A DNA stretch of 64,000 nucleotides from Streptomyces himalayensis subsp. himalayensis (GCF_013778455.1 NZ_JACEHE010000031.1:1-64000); one strand, 5' to 3'; shown: positions 25,728-34,471, numbered from the stretch's first letter. Notes: generated by a model not told the origin, from the letters alone. Numbers and translations: made by a program.

Positions 25728-26564
25728 GTGTCCCACACCGCGCCGGACCCCGTACCCGACCTCGTGCCCGACCCCGCACCGGAGCTCGCGCCCCAGCCAG
25801 GGTCCGAGCCTGAGCACGCGTCCCACACCGTGCTGCTCGCTGAGGACGACCGCGCCATCCGGCACGCCCTCGAGCGGGCGCTGACGCTGGAGGGATACGA
25901 GGTCACCGCGGTCGCCGACGGCGTCGAGGCGCTCGCCCAAGCGCATCGGAGGCAGCCGGACGTCCTCGTACTGGATGTGATGATGCCGGGCATCGACGGC
26001 CTGCAGGTGTGCCGCGTACTGCGCGCGGAAGGCGACCGTACGCCGATCCTGATGCTCACCGCGCGCGTGGAGACCGCCGACCGCATAGCCGGCCTGGACG
26101 CGGGCGCCGACGACTACGTGGTCAAGCCCTTCGACGTGGAGGAGGTCTTCGCCCGGCTGCGGGCCCTGCTGCGACGCACCGGGAGCGGCACGCTCCCGCC
26201 CGGTCACGGCTCCCAGCCCCTCGCCCCCGACGGCCGTCCTGTACCCGGACGCGTACAGGACGGCCAGGCCGTGGTGGTGGCAGACCTCCGTATCGACCCG
26301 CCGGCCAGACGCGCCTGGCGTGGGGCGCGCGAACTCGAGCTGACGAGGACCGAGTTCGACCTGCTGGAACTGCTCGCCCGCAACACGGGCATCGTCCTCG
26401 ACCACTCGACGGTCTACGACCGCATCTGGGGCTACGACTTCGGCCCCGGCTCCAAGAACCTCGCCGTGTACGTCGGATACCTGAGGCGCAAGATGGACGA
26501 ACCGGGGCGGCCTCCGCTGATCCACACGGTGCGGGGAGTCGGCTACGTCCTCAGAGAGGACTGA
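25728..26564 (+). CDS. OmpR/PhoB-family response regulator
   Basis: This protein of about 278 residues has a Pro-rich N-terminal extension (PVPDLVPDPAPELAP), then a receiver domain with acidic pocket EDD, phospho-acceptor Asp in LVLDVMMPG, and the conserved Lys in VVKPFD. A winged-helix DNA-binding domain follows (LTRTEFDLLELLA ... VYVGYLRRKMDEPG ... IHTVRGVGYVLRED). A start at GTG 25728 lacks an obvious RBS. It is followed 1 bp later by its kinase gene. Confidence 0.92.
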   Translation: MSHTAPDPVPDLVPDPAPELAPQPGSEPEHASHTVLLAEDDRAIRHALERALTLEGYEVTAVADGVEALAQAHRRQPDVLVLDVMMPGIDGLQVCRVLRAEGDRTPILMLTARVETADRIAGLDAGADDYVVKPFDVEEVFARLRALLRRTGSGTLPPGHGSQPLAPDGRPVPGRVQDGQAVVVADLRIDPPARRAWRGARELELTRTEFDLLELLARNTGIVLDHSTVYDRIWGYDFGPGSKNLAVYVGYLRRKMDEPGRPPLIHTVRGVGYVLRED

Positions 26565-26565
26565 G

Positions 26566-28002
26566 ATGCTCCCCGGCAGCCGGTCGCCGTCCTCCCTGCG
26601 CACCACCTTCGCGGTGTCGTTCGCGGCCGTGGCCGCTGCCGTGACCGTGCTCATCGGCTTTCTCAGCTACGACGCGGCGGCCCGGCTGGTGCGCGTCGAC
26701 CAGCAGGCGGTGTTCGACGAGGTCGTGCACGATCTGCGCGAGCAGGTGGGCCGGCGCACGCTCACACCAGACGACTTCATCTCCAGGGACCGGGACCACG
26801 ACGGCCCGCGCGACGACCTGATCCGGCCCACGCGCACCAACGTGCAGGTACTCGGGTCCGGCGGCCGGATCGTGGACAAGGGGAGTCCGCCCCTGCCCGT
26901 CGGCGCCGACGACCGGCGGACCGCCGAGGCCCGGAAGGCGGGCACACGGAACGTGCACGACGAGGTGGAGGTCGGCGAGGACCGGTACCGCCTCGCGACC
27001 GTGGCGTTCGGCGGCGGCCGCGGCGCCGTGCAGGTCGCTCAGGAGTTCAGCGATACGGAGGACCTGCTGCGGGAGCTCCAGAAACGCACGGTCGCCCTCG
27101 TCGCCGCGATCGTCGTGGCCGCCGGGCTGTTCGGCTGGTGGCTGGCCCGGCGTATCACCGGCCGCCTCGTACGGCTGACCGACGTCGCCGAGGGCGTGGC
27201 GCGCACCGGGCGTCTCGACACCCAGGTGCCGGTCGCCGGACGGGACGAAGTGGCCCGGCTCGGCCGCGCCTTCGACCGCATGCTGGGGCGGCTCGCGCGG
27301 TCCGTCGAGGACCAGCGGCGCCTCGTCCAGGACGCGGGCCACGAACTCCGTACGCCGCTCACATCCCTGCGTACGAACATCTCGCTGCTGCGCCGTATCG
27401 AGGAACTGCCGCCCGGCGGCCGCGAGGAGCTGATCGCGGACCTGGCGGAGGAGTCCCGGGAACTGACCGACCTGGTCAACGAGTTGGTGGACCTTGCCGC
27501 CGGACAGCAGGACGACGAGCCGGTGGTGGAGGTGGCGCTCGGTGAGGTGGCGGAGGACGTCGCGGGGGCGGCCCGACGCCGTACCGGCCGGGTGGTCACC
27601 GTGCAGGTGGTCCCCGACGACATGGCGAGCACGGTCGTCGAGGGCCGGCCCGCCGCCCTCCAGCGGGCGGTCTCCAACCTCGTGGAGAACGCCGCCAAGT
27701 TCGACCCCGGTGGTACGGCTCCCATCGAGATCGTCGTCACCGGAGCGGCGGAGGCGGCCGGCAACGCACGCGTCGAGGTACGCGACCGCGGCCCCGGAAT
27801 CGCCGAGGCGGACCTGACGCGCGTCTTCGACCGCTTCTACCGCGCCCCCGACGCCCGGGGCCTGCCCGGCTCCGGCCTGGGCCTCTCGATCGTCCGCGAG
27901 GTGGCCGCATCCCACGGCGGCACCCCGTTCGCCCGGCGCCGGGCGGGGGGTGGGGCGGTGATCGGGTTCACGGTGGGGAAGCCCGGTCAGCTTGCTGTGT
28001 GA
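26566..28002 (+). CDS. Sensor histidine kinase (MprB-like)
   Basis: The 478-residue kinase has transmembrane segments at about 13-34 and 173-192 flanking an extracytoplasmic sensor of about 140 residues. A HAMP domain, an H box DAGHELRTPLTSLR (His near 259), an N box NLVENAAKF, and G boxes RDRGPGIAEAD and GLGLSIVREVA follow. Architecture and pairing match the MprAB/CseBC-type envelope-stress systems, but the signal is not shown. Confidence 0.92.
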   Translation: MLPGSRSPSSLRTTFAVSFAAVAAAVTVLIGFLSYDAAARLVRVDQQAVFDEVVHDLREQVGRRTLTPDDFISRDRDHDGPRDDLIRPTRTNVQVLGSGGRIVDKGSPPLPVGADDRRTAEARKAGTRNVHDEVEVGEDRYRLATVAFGGGRGAVQVAQEFSDTEDLLRELQKRTVALVAAIVVAAGLFGWWLARRITGRLVRLTDVAEGVARTGRLDTQVPVAGRDEVARLGRAFDRMLGRLARSVEDQRRLVQDAGHELRTPLTSLRTNISLLRRIEELPPGGREELIADLAEESRELTDLVNELVDLAAGQQDDEPVVEVALGEVAEDVAGAARRRTGRVVTVQVVPDDMASTVVEGRPAALQRAVSNLVENAAKFDPGGTAPIEIVVTGAAEAAGNARVEVRDRGPGIAEADLTRVFDRFYRAPDARGLPGSGLGLSIVREVAASHGGTPFARRRAGGGAVIGFTVGKPGQLAV

Positions 28003-28047
28003 GTACGGCGTCCAGGCAGGTCGCGTACGCCCATGACCGAGGTGCGC

Positions 28048-28794
28048 TCAGGCCGAGGCGGCGCCCGCGTCGGCACGCGCGCCCGCGCCCCAGCGCCCGA
28101 GCACCGGTTCGCCGAGCCTGCGCGCCGGCCAGCACAGGGTCTGCCCGTGCCGCGCGAAGAGCTCGTCGCGGGAGCCGAAGTGCCCGAAGTCCACCAGGAC
28201 CTGGGCCGACAGATCGCACCCGGCCCCCGACATACCGCAGCCGGGCGTCCCGTCCCAGTCCACCGCCGTGCGCGCCACGGCATCGAAGAGCGTCTCGCCA
28301 CCCTGGTTGGTGAACGCGCCACCTCCGAAGTCGCTGAGCTCGCTCAAGCTACCGAACAGCTCGGCGATCGGCACCCACCGCTGCTCAAGCAGGAACTCGG
28401 GCCAAGCCAGCAGCACATGCTCCGGCACAAGCGGCTTGAACCGGGGGAAGCGCGGATACCAGAACGCTCCGTCCACGAGCAGCCCGCGGACCCGCGTCGG
28501 TACGCCGACCGCGCGGGCGACCGATTCCAGTACGGCCATCCGCTGGCTGCACGAACCACGGCCCAGCCGCAGGGTATGTGAGGCCCGACGCCGCTCCTCG
28601 ACCGAGTACACGGGACGCACGCGCCGCGCGATGATCCCGTGCGCGACCTGCAGCAGCGCGCGCGGGCTGGTCGCGCCTCGCGCCGCGGCCTCCCGCCGCA
28701 CCGAGGTCACGAGGCCTGCGAGAGCCGGATGCTCCCAGTCCAGGATGGGAGTGGGCTGAACGGACCCGTCCACGCCCACCGTTTCCTCGGCCAT
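28048..28794 (-). CDS. Transglutaminase-like (cysteine-protease fold) protein
   Basis: This protein of about 248 residues starts at ATG 28794 (GGAAG upstream). The central segment LGRGSCSQRMAVLESVARAVGVPTRVRGLLVDG resembles the nucleophile region of transglutaminase-like/NlpC-type folds (Cys near the start of a helix). HVLLAWPEFL supplies a candidate His and acidic residue. No signal peptide is seen. The reaction is unknown. It is convergent with the sensor kinase and divergent from the kinase-like gene at 28973. Confidence 0.65.
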   Translation of the reverse strand: MAEETVGVDGSVQPTPILDWEHPALAGLVTSVRREAAARGATSPRALLQVAHGIIARRVRPVYSVEERRRASHTLRLGRGSCSQRMAVLESVARAVGVPTRVRGLLVDGAFWYPRFPRFKPLVPEHVLLAWPEFLLEQRWVPIAELFGSLSELSDFGGGAFTNQGGETLFDAVARTAVDWDGTPGCGMSGAGCDLSAQVLVDFGHFGSRDELFARHGQTLCWPARRLGEPVLGRWGAGARADAGAASA

Positions 28795-28972
28795 CCGCGC
28801 TTCTTCCGTACGCACGTCCGCGCGCCGGCACGGCATCAGCAAGCGACTGGTCACGCCCCACCCCCACCTTGTTCGGCTGCTGACCACGGCCATCATCACA
28901 CGCACGGCCGCCGGTGACCGTGCTCTGGAAACTCAGTTGAGACTGCGAGGCGATTGGCCCAAGCTGCCTGCG

Positions 28973-29872
28973 ATGGGCGCTATCAAGATGCATGCCGACG
29001 AGATCCAAACCAACGTCGCTCTCGTACGTCGCCTGCTCGCGGGACAGTTCCCGCAGTGGGCCGATCTGACGATCGAGCCGGTCGCGTCGTACGGGACCGA
29101 CCACGACATCTACCGACTCGGTGACCACCTGTCTGTGCGGCTGCCCCGCATCGGATGGGCCACCGAGCAGGCGGCGAGGGAGGCGGAGTGGCTGCCGAGG
29201 CTCGCACCGCACCTGCCGCTCGCCCTTCCGGTGCAGCTGGCGCAGGGGCGCCCGGCGGAGGGCTATCCCTTCGACTGGTCGGTGTACGAGTGGCTGCCCG
29301 GCGAGAACGCGAACGGCACGATCGACGACCTGGACCGGGCGGCGGTTGATCTGGCGGCCTTCGTGAAGGCGCTGCACCGGGTCGACACGACGGGAGCCCC
29401 TCCGCGCCCTCCCCGCGGCCGGGGCGGACCACTCGCGGAACACGACGAGTCGGTACGCAGGTCGATCGAACAGCTCGGAAACCGAATCGACGGCGCGGCC
29501 GCCCTCCGCTCCTGGGAGGAGTCGCTGGACGCCCCGACATGGGACGGCGAGGAGACGTGGCTGCACGGCGACCTGCTGCCCGGCAACCTGCTCGTCGTCG
29601 GCGGTCGCCTGTCCGCGGTGATCGACTTCGGCACCCTCAACGTGGGCGACCCCGCATGCGATCTGCTGCCCGCGTGGAACGTCTTCACAGGAGCCAGCCG
29701 CACGCGGTACCGGTCCGAACTCGCCGTCGACGACGCGTCCTGGCTACGCGGCCGCGGCTGGGCCCTCTTCCAGGCCGTGGTGGCACTGCCGTACTACTGG
29801 GACACGAACCCCGGGATGATCCGCCAGGCGTCGCACGCGCTGGCCGAGGTTCTCGCCGACGGTTCGCCGTGA
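28973..29872 (+). CDS. Aminoglycoside-phosphotransferase-family kinase-like protein
   Basis: This protein of about 299 residues has the APH fold: an N-lobe with SYGTDHDIYRLGD, the hinge YEWLPGENA, the catalytic loop HGDLLPGNLL (Asp base), and the metal loop DFGTLNVGDPACDLL. The ATG at 28973 is used; 28988 and 28937 are in-frame alternatives with no clear RBS. Most family members phosphorylate small molecules. Resistance should not be assumed from the fold. Confidence 0.82.
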   Translation: MGAIKMHADEIQTNVALVRRLLAGQFPQWADLTIEPVASYGTDHDIYRLGDHLSVRLPRIGWATEQAAREAEWLPRLAPHLPLALPVQLAQGRPAEGYPFDWSVYEWLPGENANGTIDDLDRAAVDLAAFVKALHRVDTTGAPPRPPRGRGGPLAEHDESVRRSIEQLGNRIDGAAALRSWEESLDAPTWDGEETWLHGDLLPGNLLVVGGRLSAVIDFGTLNVGDPACDLLPAWNVFTGASRTRYRSELAVDDASWLRGRGWALFQAVVALPYYWDTNPGMIRQASHALAEVLADGSP

Positions 29873-29885
29873 GGAACGGCGATGA

Positions 29886-30095
29886 TCACGCAGGGCGTGT
29901 GTTGCTGAGCCTGCCCGACTTTATGCCGAGGATGAGGTGGGCGAGCGGGGCGGGGGTGGTGGTGAGGCGGGTGGCGGGGGTGTCGCTTTCGCGGAGGTGG
30001 ATCAACTGGGCACGGAATGCGGCCAGTTCGATGCAGTCATTGCCTTCACCTCCGCCGGAGAAGGACGACTTCTGCCACTCCGCGGGGGTGGTCAT
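29886..30095 (-). CDS. DUF397 protein
   Basis: This 69-residue protein contains the DUF397 hallmark WQKSSFSGGGEGNDCIELA near its N-terminus. The RBS GAGGGAAG lies just upstream of ATG 30095. DUF397 genes normally follow an XRE-type regulator gene, with a divergent RsbW-like ATPase gene beyond it. Here no XRE gene exists, and truncated ATPase sequence begins within about 30 bp, so the XRE gene appears to have been deleted. Confidence 0.85.
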   Translation of the reverse strand: MTTPAEWQKSSFSGGGEGNDCIELAAFRAQLIHLRESDTPATRLTTTPAPLAHLILGIKSGRLSNTRPA

Positions 30096-30149
30096 GGCTT
30101 CCCTCACAACCTGATCCTCACCGCCCACGGGCTGATCCGGCTCACCGAC

Positions 30150-31175
30150 GTGGCCGAGCTGCTGGCGACGGAACTGGTCTCCAACGCCGTACGGCACACG
30201 AAGGGCCCCGCGGCTCTACGCCTGTGCTGGCGGGACGGAGTCCTGCGTATCGGTACGTGGGATGCCGACCCCAAACCACCTTCGCCCGTGCCGGAGCCGG
30301 CGCACGGCGTCGACGCGGAGACGGGCCGCGGCCTCGAACTCGTCCGAGCTTGCGCCGACGACTGGGGCTGGCATCCGCTCGCCCAGGGCGGCGACCGGGG
30401 CAAGTACGTGTGGTGTGACCTCGGTGCGGCGTGGCGCGTTGATCCCGTCTGGGTGGACACCGACGAGGGCAGCTTTCTGCTGGTGCTGGAGGCGCAGGGC
30501 AAGAAGGACGAGGCCAAACGGGGTAGCTGGGCCTACTACCTCAGCTACCTCTACGCGAAGTACCGCTGTGAACCGGTGCTGATCGTCATGTCTCAGAGCA
30601 GCTCTACCGCCCGTTGGGCCGCCCGGCCCATCCGGCTCGGCTTGCCGGGCTGGACCTCGCTGATGGTGCGGCCGCTGGTCCTCGGGCCGGACAACGTGCC
30701 GGTGATCACGGACGAGAAGGAGGTAGCGCAGGATGTCTCACTCGCGGTGTTCTCGGCGATTACGCATGGTAGAGGGCCGGGTGTCGCTGCGATACTGAGA
30801 CCACTTGCGGTGGCTCTGGAGACCGTTGACCCCGACAGCGCGGCGGTATTTGCGCAGTTGGTCGAGTCAGGCCTGGTGGATGACCAGGCGAAGAAGATCT
30901 GGAGGGAGCTGATGATGCCGGTGAACTACTTCTTCCGTCACCCGGTCGCCGAGAAGGTCCGGGAAGAGGGCATTGAACTCGGTGTGGAAAAGGGCGTGGA
31001 GAAGGAGCGCGCGTCGATGGTCCTCAGGATCCTTGACTGGCGTGGCATTGAAGTGCCCGAATCCGTCCGTGAGCGGGTGACCGCCTGCACCGATCTGGAC
31101 CGTCTCGACGCCTGGGCGCAGCGGGCCGTCCACGCGACTTCCGCGACGGAGCTGTTCGATGGCGACGGAGCCTGA
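30150..31175 (+). CDS. In-frame chimera: truncated RsbW-like ATPase joined to truncated Rpn-like nuclease protein
   Basis: The first part reads as the C-terminal two thirds of a Streptomyces HATPase_c_2 protein (N box ELLATELVSNAVRHT, G2-like TGRGLELVRACADDWGW, end GKYVWCDLG) lacking its first 40 or so residues. It continues without a stop into a Rpn/PD-(D/E)XK-like family (RVD then LLVLEAQGKKD, SWAYYLSYLYAKY, then FDRLDAW-type end) lacking about 60 N-terminal residues. The frame stays open for over 1 kb. A GTG at 30150 is one possible start; the open frame extends back to 29937. It may be an expressed fusion or a decaying remnant. Confidence 0.65.
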   Translation: MAELLATELVSNAVRHTKGPAALRLCWRDGVLRIGTWDADPKPPSPVPEPAHGVDAETGRGLELVRACADDWGWHPLAQGGDRGKYVWCDLGAAWRVDPVWVDTDEGSFLLVLEAQGKKDEAKRGSWAYYLSYLYAKYRCEPVLIVMSQSSSTARWAARPIRLGLPGWTSLMVRPLVLGPDNVPVITDEKEVAQDVSLAVFSAITHGRGPGVAAILRPLAVALETVDPDSAAVFAQLVESGLVDDQAKKIWRELMMPVNYFFRHPVAEKVREEGIELGVEKGVEKERASMVLRILDWRGIEVPESVRERVTACTDLDRLDAWAQRAVHATSATELFDGDGA

Positions 31176-31248
31176 CAAGTAGGGCGGCCGCCGCGAGCGC
31201 GACCGGACTCCATGGACGCTGCCCCGCACTCCGACTCGCCAGTCGATA

Positions 31249-31308
31249 CACTTCCCGAAAGTAGTTTTGCAAAAATTCTTTTGGGAAGTGCCCAGTTGGC
31301 TCTACGCT
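31249..31308 (+). promoter_or_regulatory. Promoter with nested palindromes for the ArsR-MFS pair
   Basis: CACTTCCC (31249-31256) and GGGAAGTG (31283-31290) flank a TTTTGCAAAA palindrome (31265-31274). A TACGCT -10-like hexamer at 31303-31308 lies 6 bp before the ATG, with TTGGGA 16 bp upstream of it. This suggests a leaderless transcript with an autoregulatory operator over the -35 region. Confidence 0.6.
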
Positions 31309-31314
31309 CCGCTC

Positions 31315-31965
31315 ATGGTCAGCGAAGAGCACAAGCGCGTACTCGATCCTGAGCGGGACGCGGCAGCCCTGAAGGCTCTCACTCACCCCTTGCGTATCCG
31401 GCTGCTCGGACTCCTGCGACAGGACGGCCCAGCCACCGCGAGTGAACTCGCAGTCAGGACCGGGGAGTCATCCGGTTCCACCAGTTATCACCTACGGGTT
31501 CTGGCGAAGTACGCGTTCGTCGCCGAGGCCGAACACCGTGACGGCCGGGAACGTCGCTGGCAGGCAGTGCACTCCTTGACTGCATGGGGCAACACGGCCA
31601 TGGAAGCCTCCCCCGACAGTCGCGCCTTCGTCGGCTTCGCGCGCAGGCGCCAGATCGAGCACCTGGAGGCGTCTCTTGCCCGGCACCAAGAGGACATCGC
31701 GCACGGGCGGCTGGGCCAGGAGTGGGTGGAGCCGTCCGGGATCAGCGACCTGATGCCGAGCCTCACCCCGGAGTCGCTCACCGAACTCTGGGAGGCCTTC
31801 GAGCGGAAGTTGGAGGAACTGACGGCCCGTGATGCGCGAAATCCCCGTGCCGCGCTGGTCGTGCTGCTCACCGCTGGGTTGCCCCTCGCACCGCGTGACT
31901 TATACGCGGAACCAGAGCCGGACGACTCCGCCCCCAGGAAGGCAGACGCCGAGGGCGCATCGTGA
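31315..31965 (+). CDS. ArsR-type (HTH_20) winged-helix regulator
   Basis: The 216-residue regulator has an N-terminal winged helix: LKALTHPLRIRLLGLLRQDGPATASELAVRTGES-GSTSYHLRVLAKYAFV. The remaining 120 residues are a helical effector or dimer domain. No metal-binding Cys cluster is seen, so it probably senses a small molecule. The start ATG 31315 lies 6 bp after a -10-like sequence. Its stop overlaps the MFS start by 4 nt, so it likely controls that exporter. Confidence 0.88.
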   Translation: MVSEEHKRVLDPERDAAALKALTHPLRIRLLGLLRQDGPATASELAVRTGESSGSTSYHLRVLAKYAFVAEAEHRDGRERRWQAVHSLTAWGNTAMEASPDSRAFVGFARRRQIEHLEASLARHQEDIAHGRLGQEWVEPSGISDLMPSLTPESLTELWEAFERKLEELTARDARNPRAALVVLLTAGLPLAPRDLYAEPEPDDSAPRKADAEGAS

Positions 31966-33290
31966 CCCAGCCGTTGGACATACGCACCACACGCCGCCGC
32001 TACGTGACGGTCTGCGCGCTCTTCTGGCTTCCGGTGGGTCTGGGCATCGCTCCGCTGATCCTGCTGTTCACCGAGCGTGGGATGCCCCTTGCCGCCGTCG
32101 CCGGGTTCTTCGCCGCGCACTCTCTGACCGCCGCAGCGCTGGAACTGCCCACCGGAGGACTGTCCGACGTCCTCGGACGCCGTACCGTCCTCGCGGCTGC
32201 CGGCCTGATGAACCTGACCGCCCTCACTCTCCTGGGACTGGGGACCACGCCCTGGGTGCTCACCCTCGGCATGATCCTCATGGGTGCGGGCCGTGCACTG
32301 TCCAGCGGACCTGCCGAAGCCTGGTACGTCGACACCGTCCAGGCGCACTCCGGCCCCGACGCCGAACTGCGTACCGGACTTGCCCGCGGCAGCGCCGCGA
32401 CGTCCACCGCGCTCGCGATCGGCACCCTGCTGGGCGGCGCTGTTCCCTGGCTGCTCGGACTGGGTCCCGACATCGGCGCCCGACTGAGCGAAGCCACCTC
32501 TGGGCTGGCGCTGCCCCTTTCCGTGCCGATTCTGCTGGGCGCAGTGGTGGAGATCGTCTTCGTGTCGTACGTCCTGGCCGCGCTGCGCGAGCCGCCCCGG
32601 CCGAGAGTGACGCTGCGCGACGTACTGCGAGGCATCCCGGCCACCATTGCGGGCGGACTGCGGCTGGGCGGACGTGACGTGCTGGTCCGGCGGGTGCTCC
32701 TCACCGCGGGGGCAGTCGGCAGCGCGCTGGCCGCGATCGAACTGTTCACGCCGGGCCGTGCGGCAGCTCTCACGGGCGCTCCGGAGTCGGGCGCGGTCCT
32801 CTACGCCTCGCTCGCGTGCGCCGGCTTCGTCTGCTCGGCCATCGGGAGCCACCTCGGACCGCTCACCGCCCGGCTCGCAGGGAGCGGCGAGCGTGCGGTC
32901 CTGGTGAGCCTCGGCGCCGGCGCGAGCGGCCTGCTTCTCCTCGGCGCCACCGCTACCTCCACGGGCGGGTTGCCCTTGGTCGTCGCGGCTATCGGCTACG
33001 GCCTCGTCTACCTCGGGCTGGGCGCGGCGGGACCGAGCGAGAAGGACCTCCTGCACCGCCGGGTCGCATCTTCTGGCCGCGCCACCGTGCTGTCCGTCCA
33101 GTCCCTCGCCCTGCAACTGGCGGGCGCTCTGACCGGTTTGGCGGTCGCTGCCCTGCCGCCGGGCCCGTTGCCCTGGCTGGTGAGCGCTGCCGTGCTGCTG
33201 GCAGGAGCCCTTCTGTGGACTCGACGCGGCGAGCGCACACCTCCGACCGTCGCGGCAGCGCGCCAGCCGCACGACGTGTCGTCATGCTGA
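31962..33290 (+). CDS. MFS transporter (probable efflux)
   Basis: The 442-residue membrane protein has about twelve hydrophobic segments and the MFS loop 2-3 motif as GGLSDVLGRRTVL near residue 65. It is coupled to the ArsR-type gene by a GTGA overlap, a common arrangement for regulated drug or metabolite exporters. The substrate is unknown. The 172 bp after it hold no convincing gene. Confidence 0.88.
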   Translation: MTQPLDIRTTRRRYVTVCALFWLPVGLGIAPLILLFTERGMPLAAVAGFFAAHSLTAAALELPTGGLSDVLGRRTVLAAAGLMNLTALTLLGLGTTPWVLTLGMILMGAGRALSSGPAEAWYVDTVQAHSGPDAELRTGLARGSAATSTALAIGTLLGGAVPWLLGLGPDIGARLSEATSGLALPLSVPILLGAVVEIVFVSYVLAALREPPRPRVTLRDVLRGIPATIAGGLRLGGRDVLVRRVLLTAGAVGSALAAIELFTPGRAAALTGAPESGAVLYASLACAGFVCSAIGSHLGPLTARLAGSGERAVLVSLGAGASGLLLLGATATSTGGLPLVVAAIGYGLVYLGLGAAGPSEKDLLHRRVASSGRATVLSVQSLALQLAGALTGLAVAALPPGPLPWLVSAAVLLAGALLWTRRGERTPPTVAAARQPHDVSSC

Positions 33291-33462
33291 CCGGCGATGC
33301 CGCTCGTGCCTGAGACGGCCCGGGACGAGGACGGGCGCTACACGTTCGTGGTCTCCACGCCGGAGGACCGTCACGCCGACGCGACCGCCGACCGTGTGCC
33401 GTGCCGCCCGTCCGTTATGCGCTCGTCAGGACGAGGCAGCCGTCTGTTCAGGGCGGCCCGGA

Positions 33463-34035
33463 TCAGGCGGCCAGACGGAGCAGGGTCTCCTGGAAGGTGA
33501 CGGCGTCCTTGGGGGGGCGGTTGTGGGGGAGCTTCGCCAGGACGGCGGCCATGCCGCAGGTGTTGGTCACGCCGGAGAAGACCAGTCCTGCGCCGATGGC
33601 CCCGGACAGCCAGTGCGCGGGCGACCAGGCCAGTCCGGCCAGGAAGCCGACGACAACCAGGGAGCCGGCGGCCAGCCGCACCTGGCGGTCCATGGGCCAG
33701 GTGGTGCGGGCCCCGGCCGGACGTTCGACGGCGTGTCCGGCCGCCGCCCAGGCGCTGGTGCCTCCCTCCAGGGTGGCCGCCTCGATGCCCAGCTGGGCCA
33801 ACTGAGCACAGGCCGTGGCCGAGCGAGCCCCGGAGGCGCACACGACCAGCAGTGGCGCGCGCGAGGCAGCGATCTTCAGGGCGTCGGCGGCCTCCTCCAG
33901 GCGGTCCAGGGGGATGTTGTGGGCGCCCGGCAGGTGGCCGGAGGCGTACTCACCCGGAGAGCGCACGTCGACGATGGCGAACTCGCCGAAGCGTGCGGTG
34001 GCCTGGCCCGGAGTGAGGGCGGTGTGGGTGGTCAC
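33463..34035 (-). CDS. Rhodanese-domain membrane protein (YgaP-like)
   Basis: The protein is about 190 residues from GTG 34035 (RBS AAGGCGA). Residues 1-105 form a rhodanese domain with IVDVRSPGEYASGHLPGAHNIPL and the persulfide-carrying Cys in VVCASGARS. Residues 120-185 form a DUF2892/YgaP-type domain with two membrane helices and a CGM motif. Such proteins move sulfane sulfur at the membrane. It is divergent from the CsoR/CstR-like gene, with the operator between them. Confidence 0.9.
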   Translation of the reverse strand: MTTHTALTPGQATARFGEFAIVDVRSPGEYASGHLPGAHNIPLDRLEEAADALKIAASRAPLLVVCASGARSATACAQLAQLGIEAATLEGGTSAWAAAGHAVERPAGARTTWPMDRQVRLAAGSLVVVGFLAGLAWSPAHWLSGAIGAGLVFSGVTNTCGMAAVLAKLPHNRPPKDAVTFQETLLRLAA

Positions 34036-34077
34036 GAAACAATCGCCTTTCGATGGTTGGGTAGTCTCCACGGTAAA

Positions 34078-34103
34078 ATACCCGCTGGGGTATATCGGGG
34101 GTA
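34078..34103. promoter_or_regulatory. Candidate CsoR/CstR-family operator
   Basis: ATACCCGCTGGGGTAT (34078-34093) is an inverted repeat with G-tracts, followed by another GGGGGTAT half-site to 34103. G-rich ATACCC/GGGTAT repeats are typical CsoR/CstR operators. It sits in the 83-bp divergent gap and could control both genes. Confidence 0.72.
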
Positions 34104-34118
34104 TGTGGAGGAGGGTCT

Positions 34119-34397
34119 GTGCAACTCGACATGACGGCCGACGAGCTGAGGTCGGCGCTGAACCGGCTGCGGCGGGCGCAGGGACAGATCGCGGGGATCA
34201 TCCGGATGATCGAGGAGGGCCGGGACTGCGAGGAGGTCATCACTCAGCTGGCCGCCGTGTCTCGTGCCCTGGACCGGGCCGGGTTCTCGATCATCGCGAC
34301 GGGGCTGCAGCAGTGCATGAGCGGCGAGAGCCCCGCGGAGCAGGACTCCGCACAGATGCGGGCCCGGCTGGAGAAGCTCTTCTTGTCACTGGCCTGA
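34119..34397 (+). CDS. CsoR/CstR-family repressor, probably persulfide-sensing
   Basis: The 92-residue all-helical DUF156 repressor starts at GTG 34119, with GAGGAGGG upstream. It has Cys37 and Cys66, the spacing of both CsoR and CstR. The position equivalent to the copper-ligand His of CsoR is Gly62 (TGLQQC). Lack of that His favours a CstR-like persulfide sensor over a Cu(I) sensor, in keeping with the divergent rhodanese gene (inference). Confidence 0.85.
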   Translation: MQLDMTADELRSALNRLRRAQGQIAGIIRMIEEGRDCEEVITQLAAVSRALDRAGFSIIATGLQQCMSGESPAEQDSAQMRARLEKLFLSLA

Positions 34398-34449
34398 GCC
34401 CTGCCATATGCCCTGACCGCCTGACGGGCCCTTCCGGGGACACGAAAAA

Positions 34450-34471
34450 GGCGGGGTCCGAAAACCCCGCC
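34450..34471 (-). terminator. Minus-strand terminator outside the left attachment repeat
   Basis: GGCGGGGT and ACCCCGCC form an 8-bp stem. On the minus strand it is followed by TTTTTC. Before insertion of the element it would have ended the target gene now at 38951-39382. It may now also serve the CsoR/CstR-like gene on the plus strand. Confidence 0.75.

Noticed and set aside
28973..29872. Aminoglycoside resistance gene
   Set aside because: Only the general APH fold is seen. The family is broad and nothing in sequence or context indicates antibiotic modification.
33297..33500. Short plus-strand frame after the MFS gene (GRYTFVVSTPEDR-like segment)
   Set aside because: It might be the tail of a lost exported protein, but there is no RBS, the C-terminal half is arginine-rich frame noise, and it overlaps the end of the rhodanese gene on the other strand.
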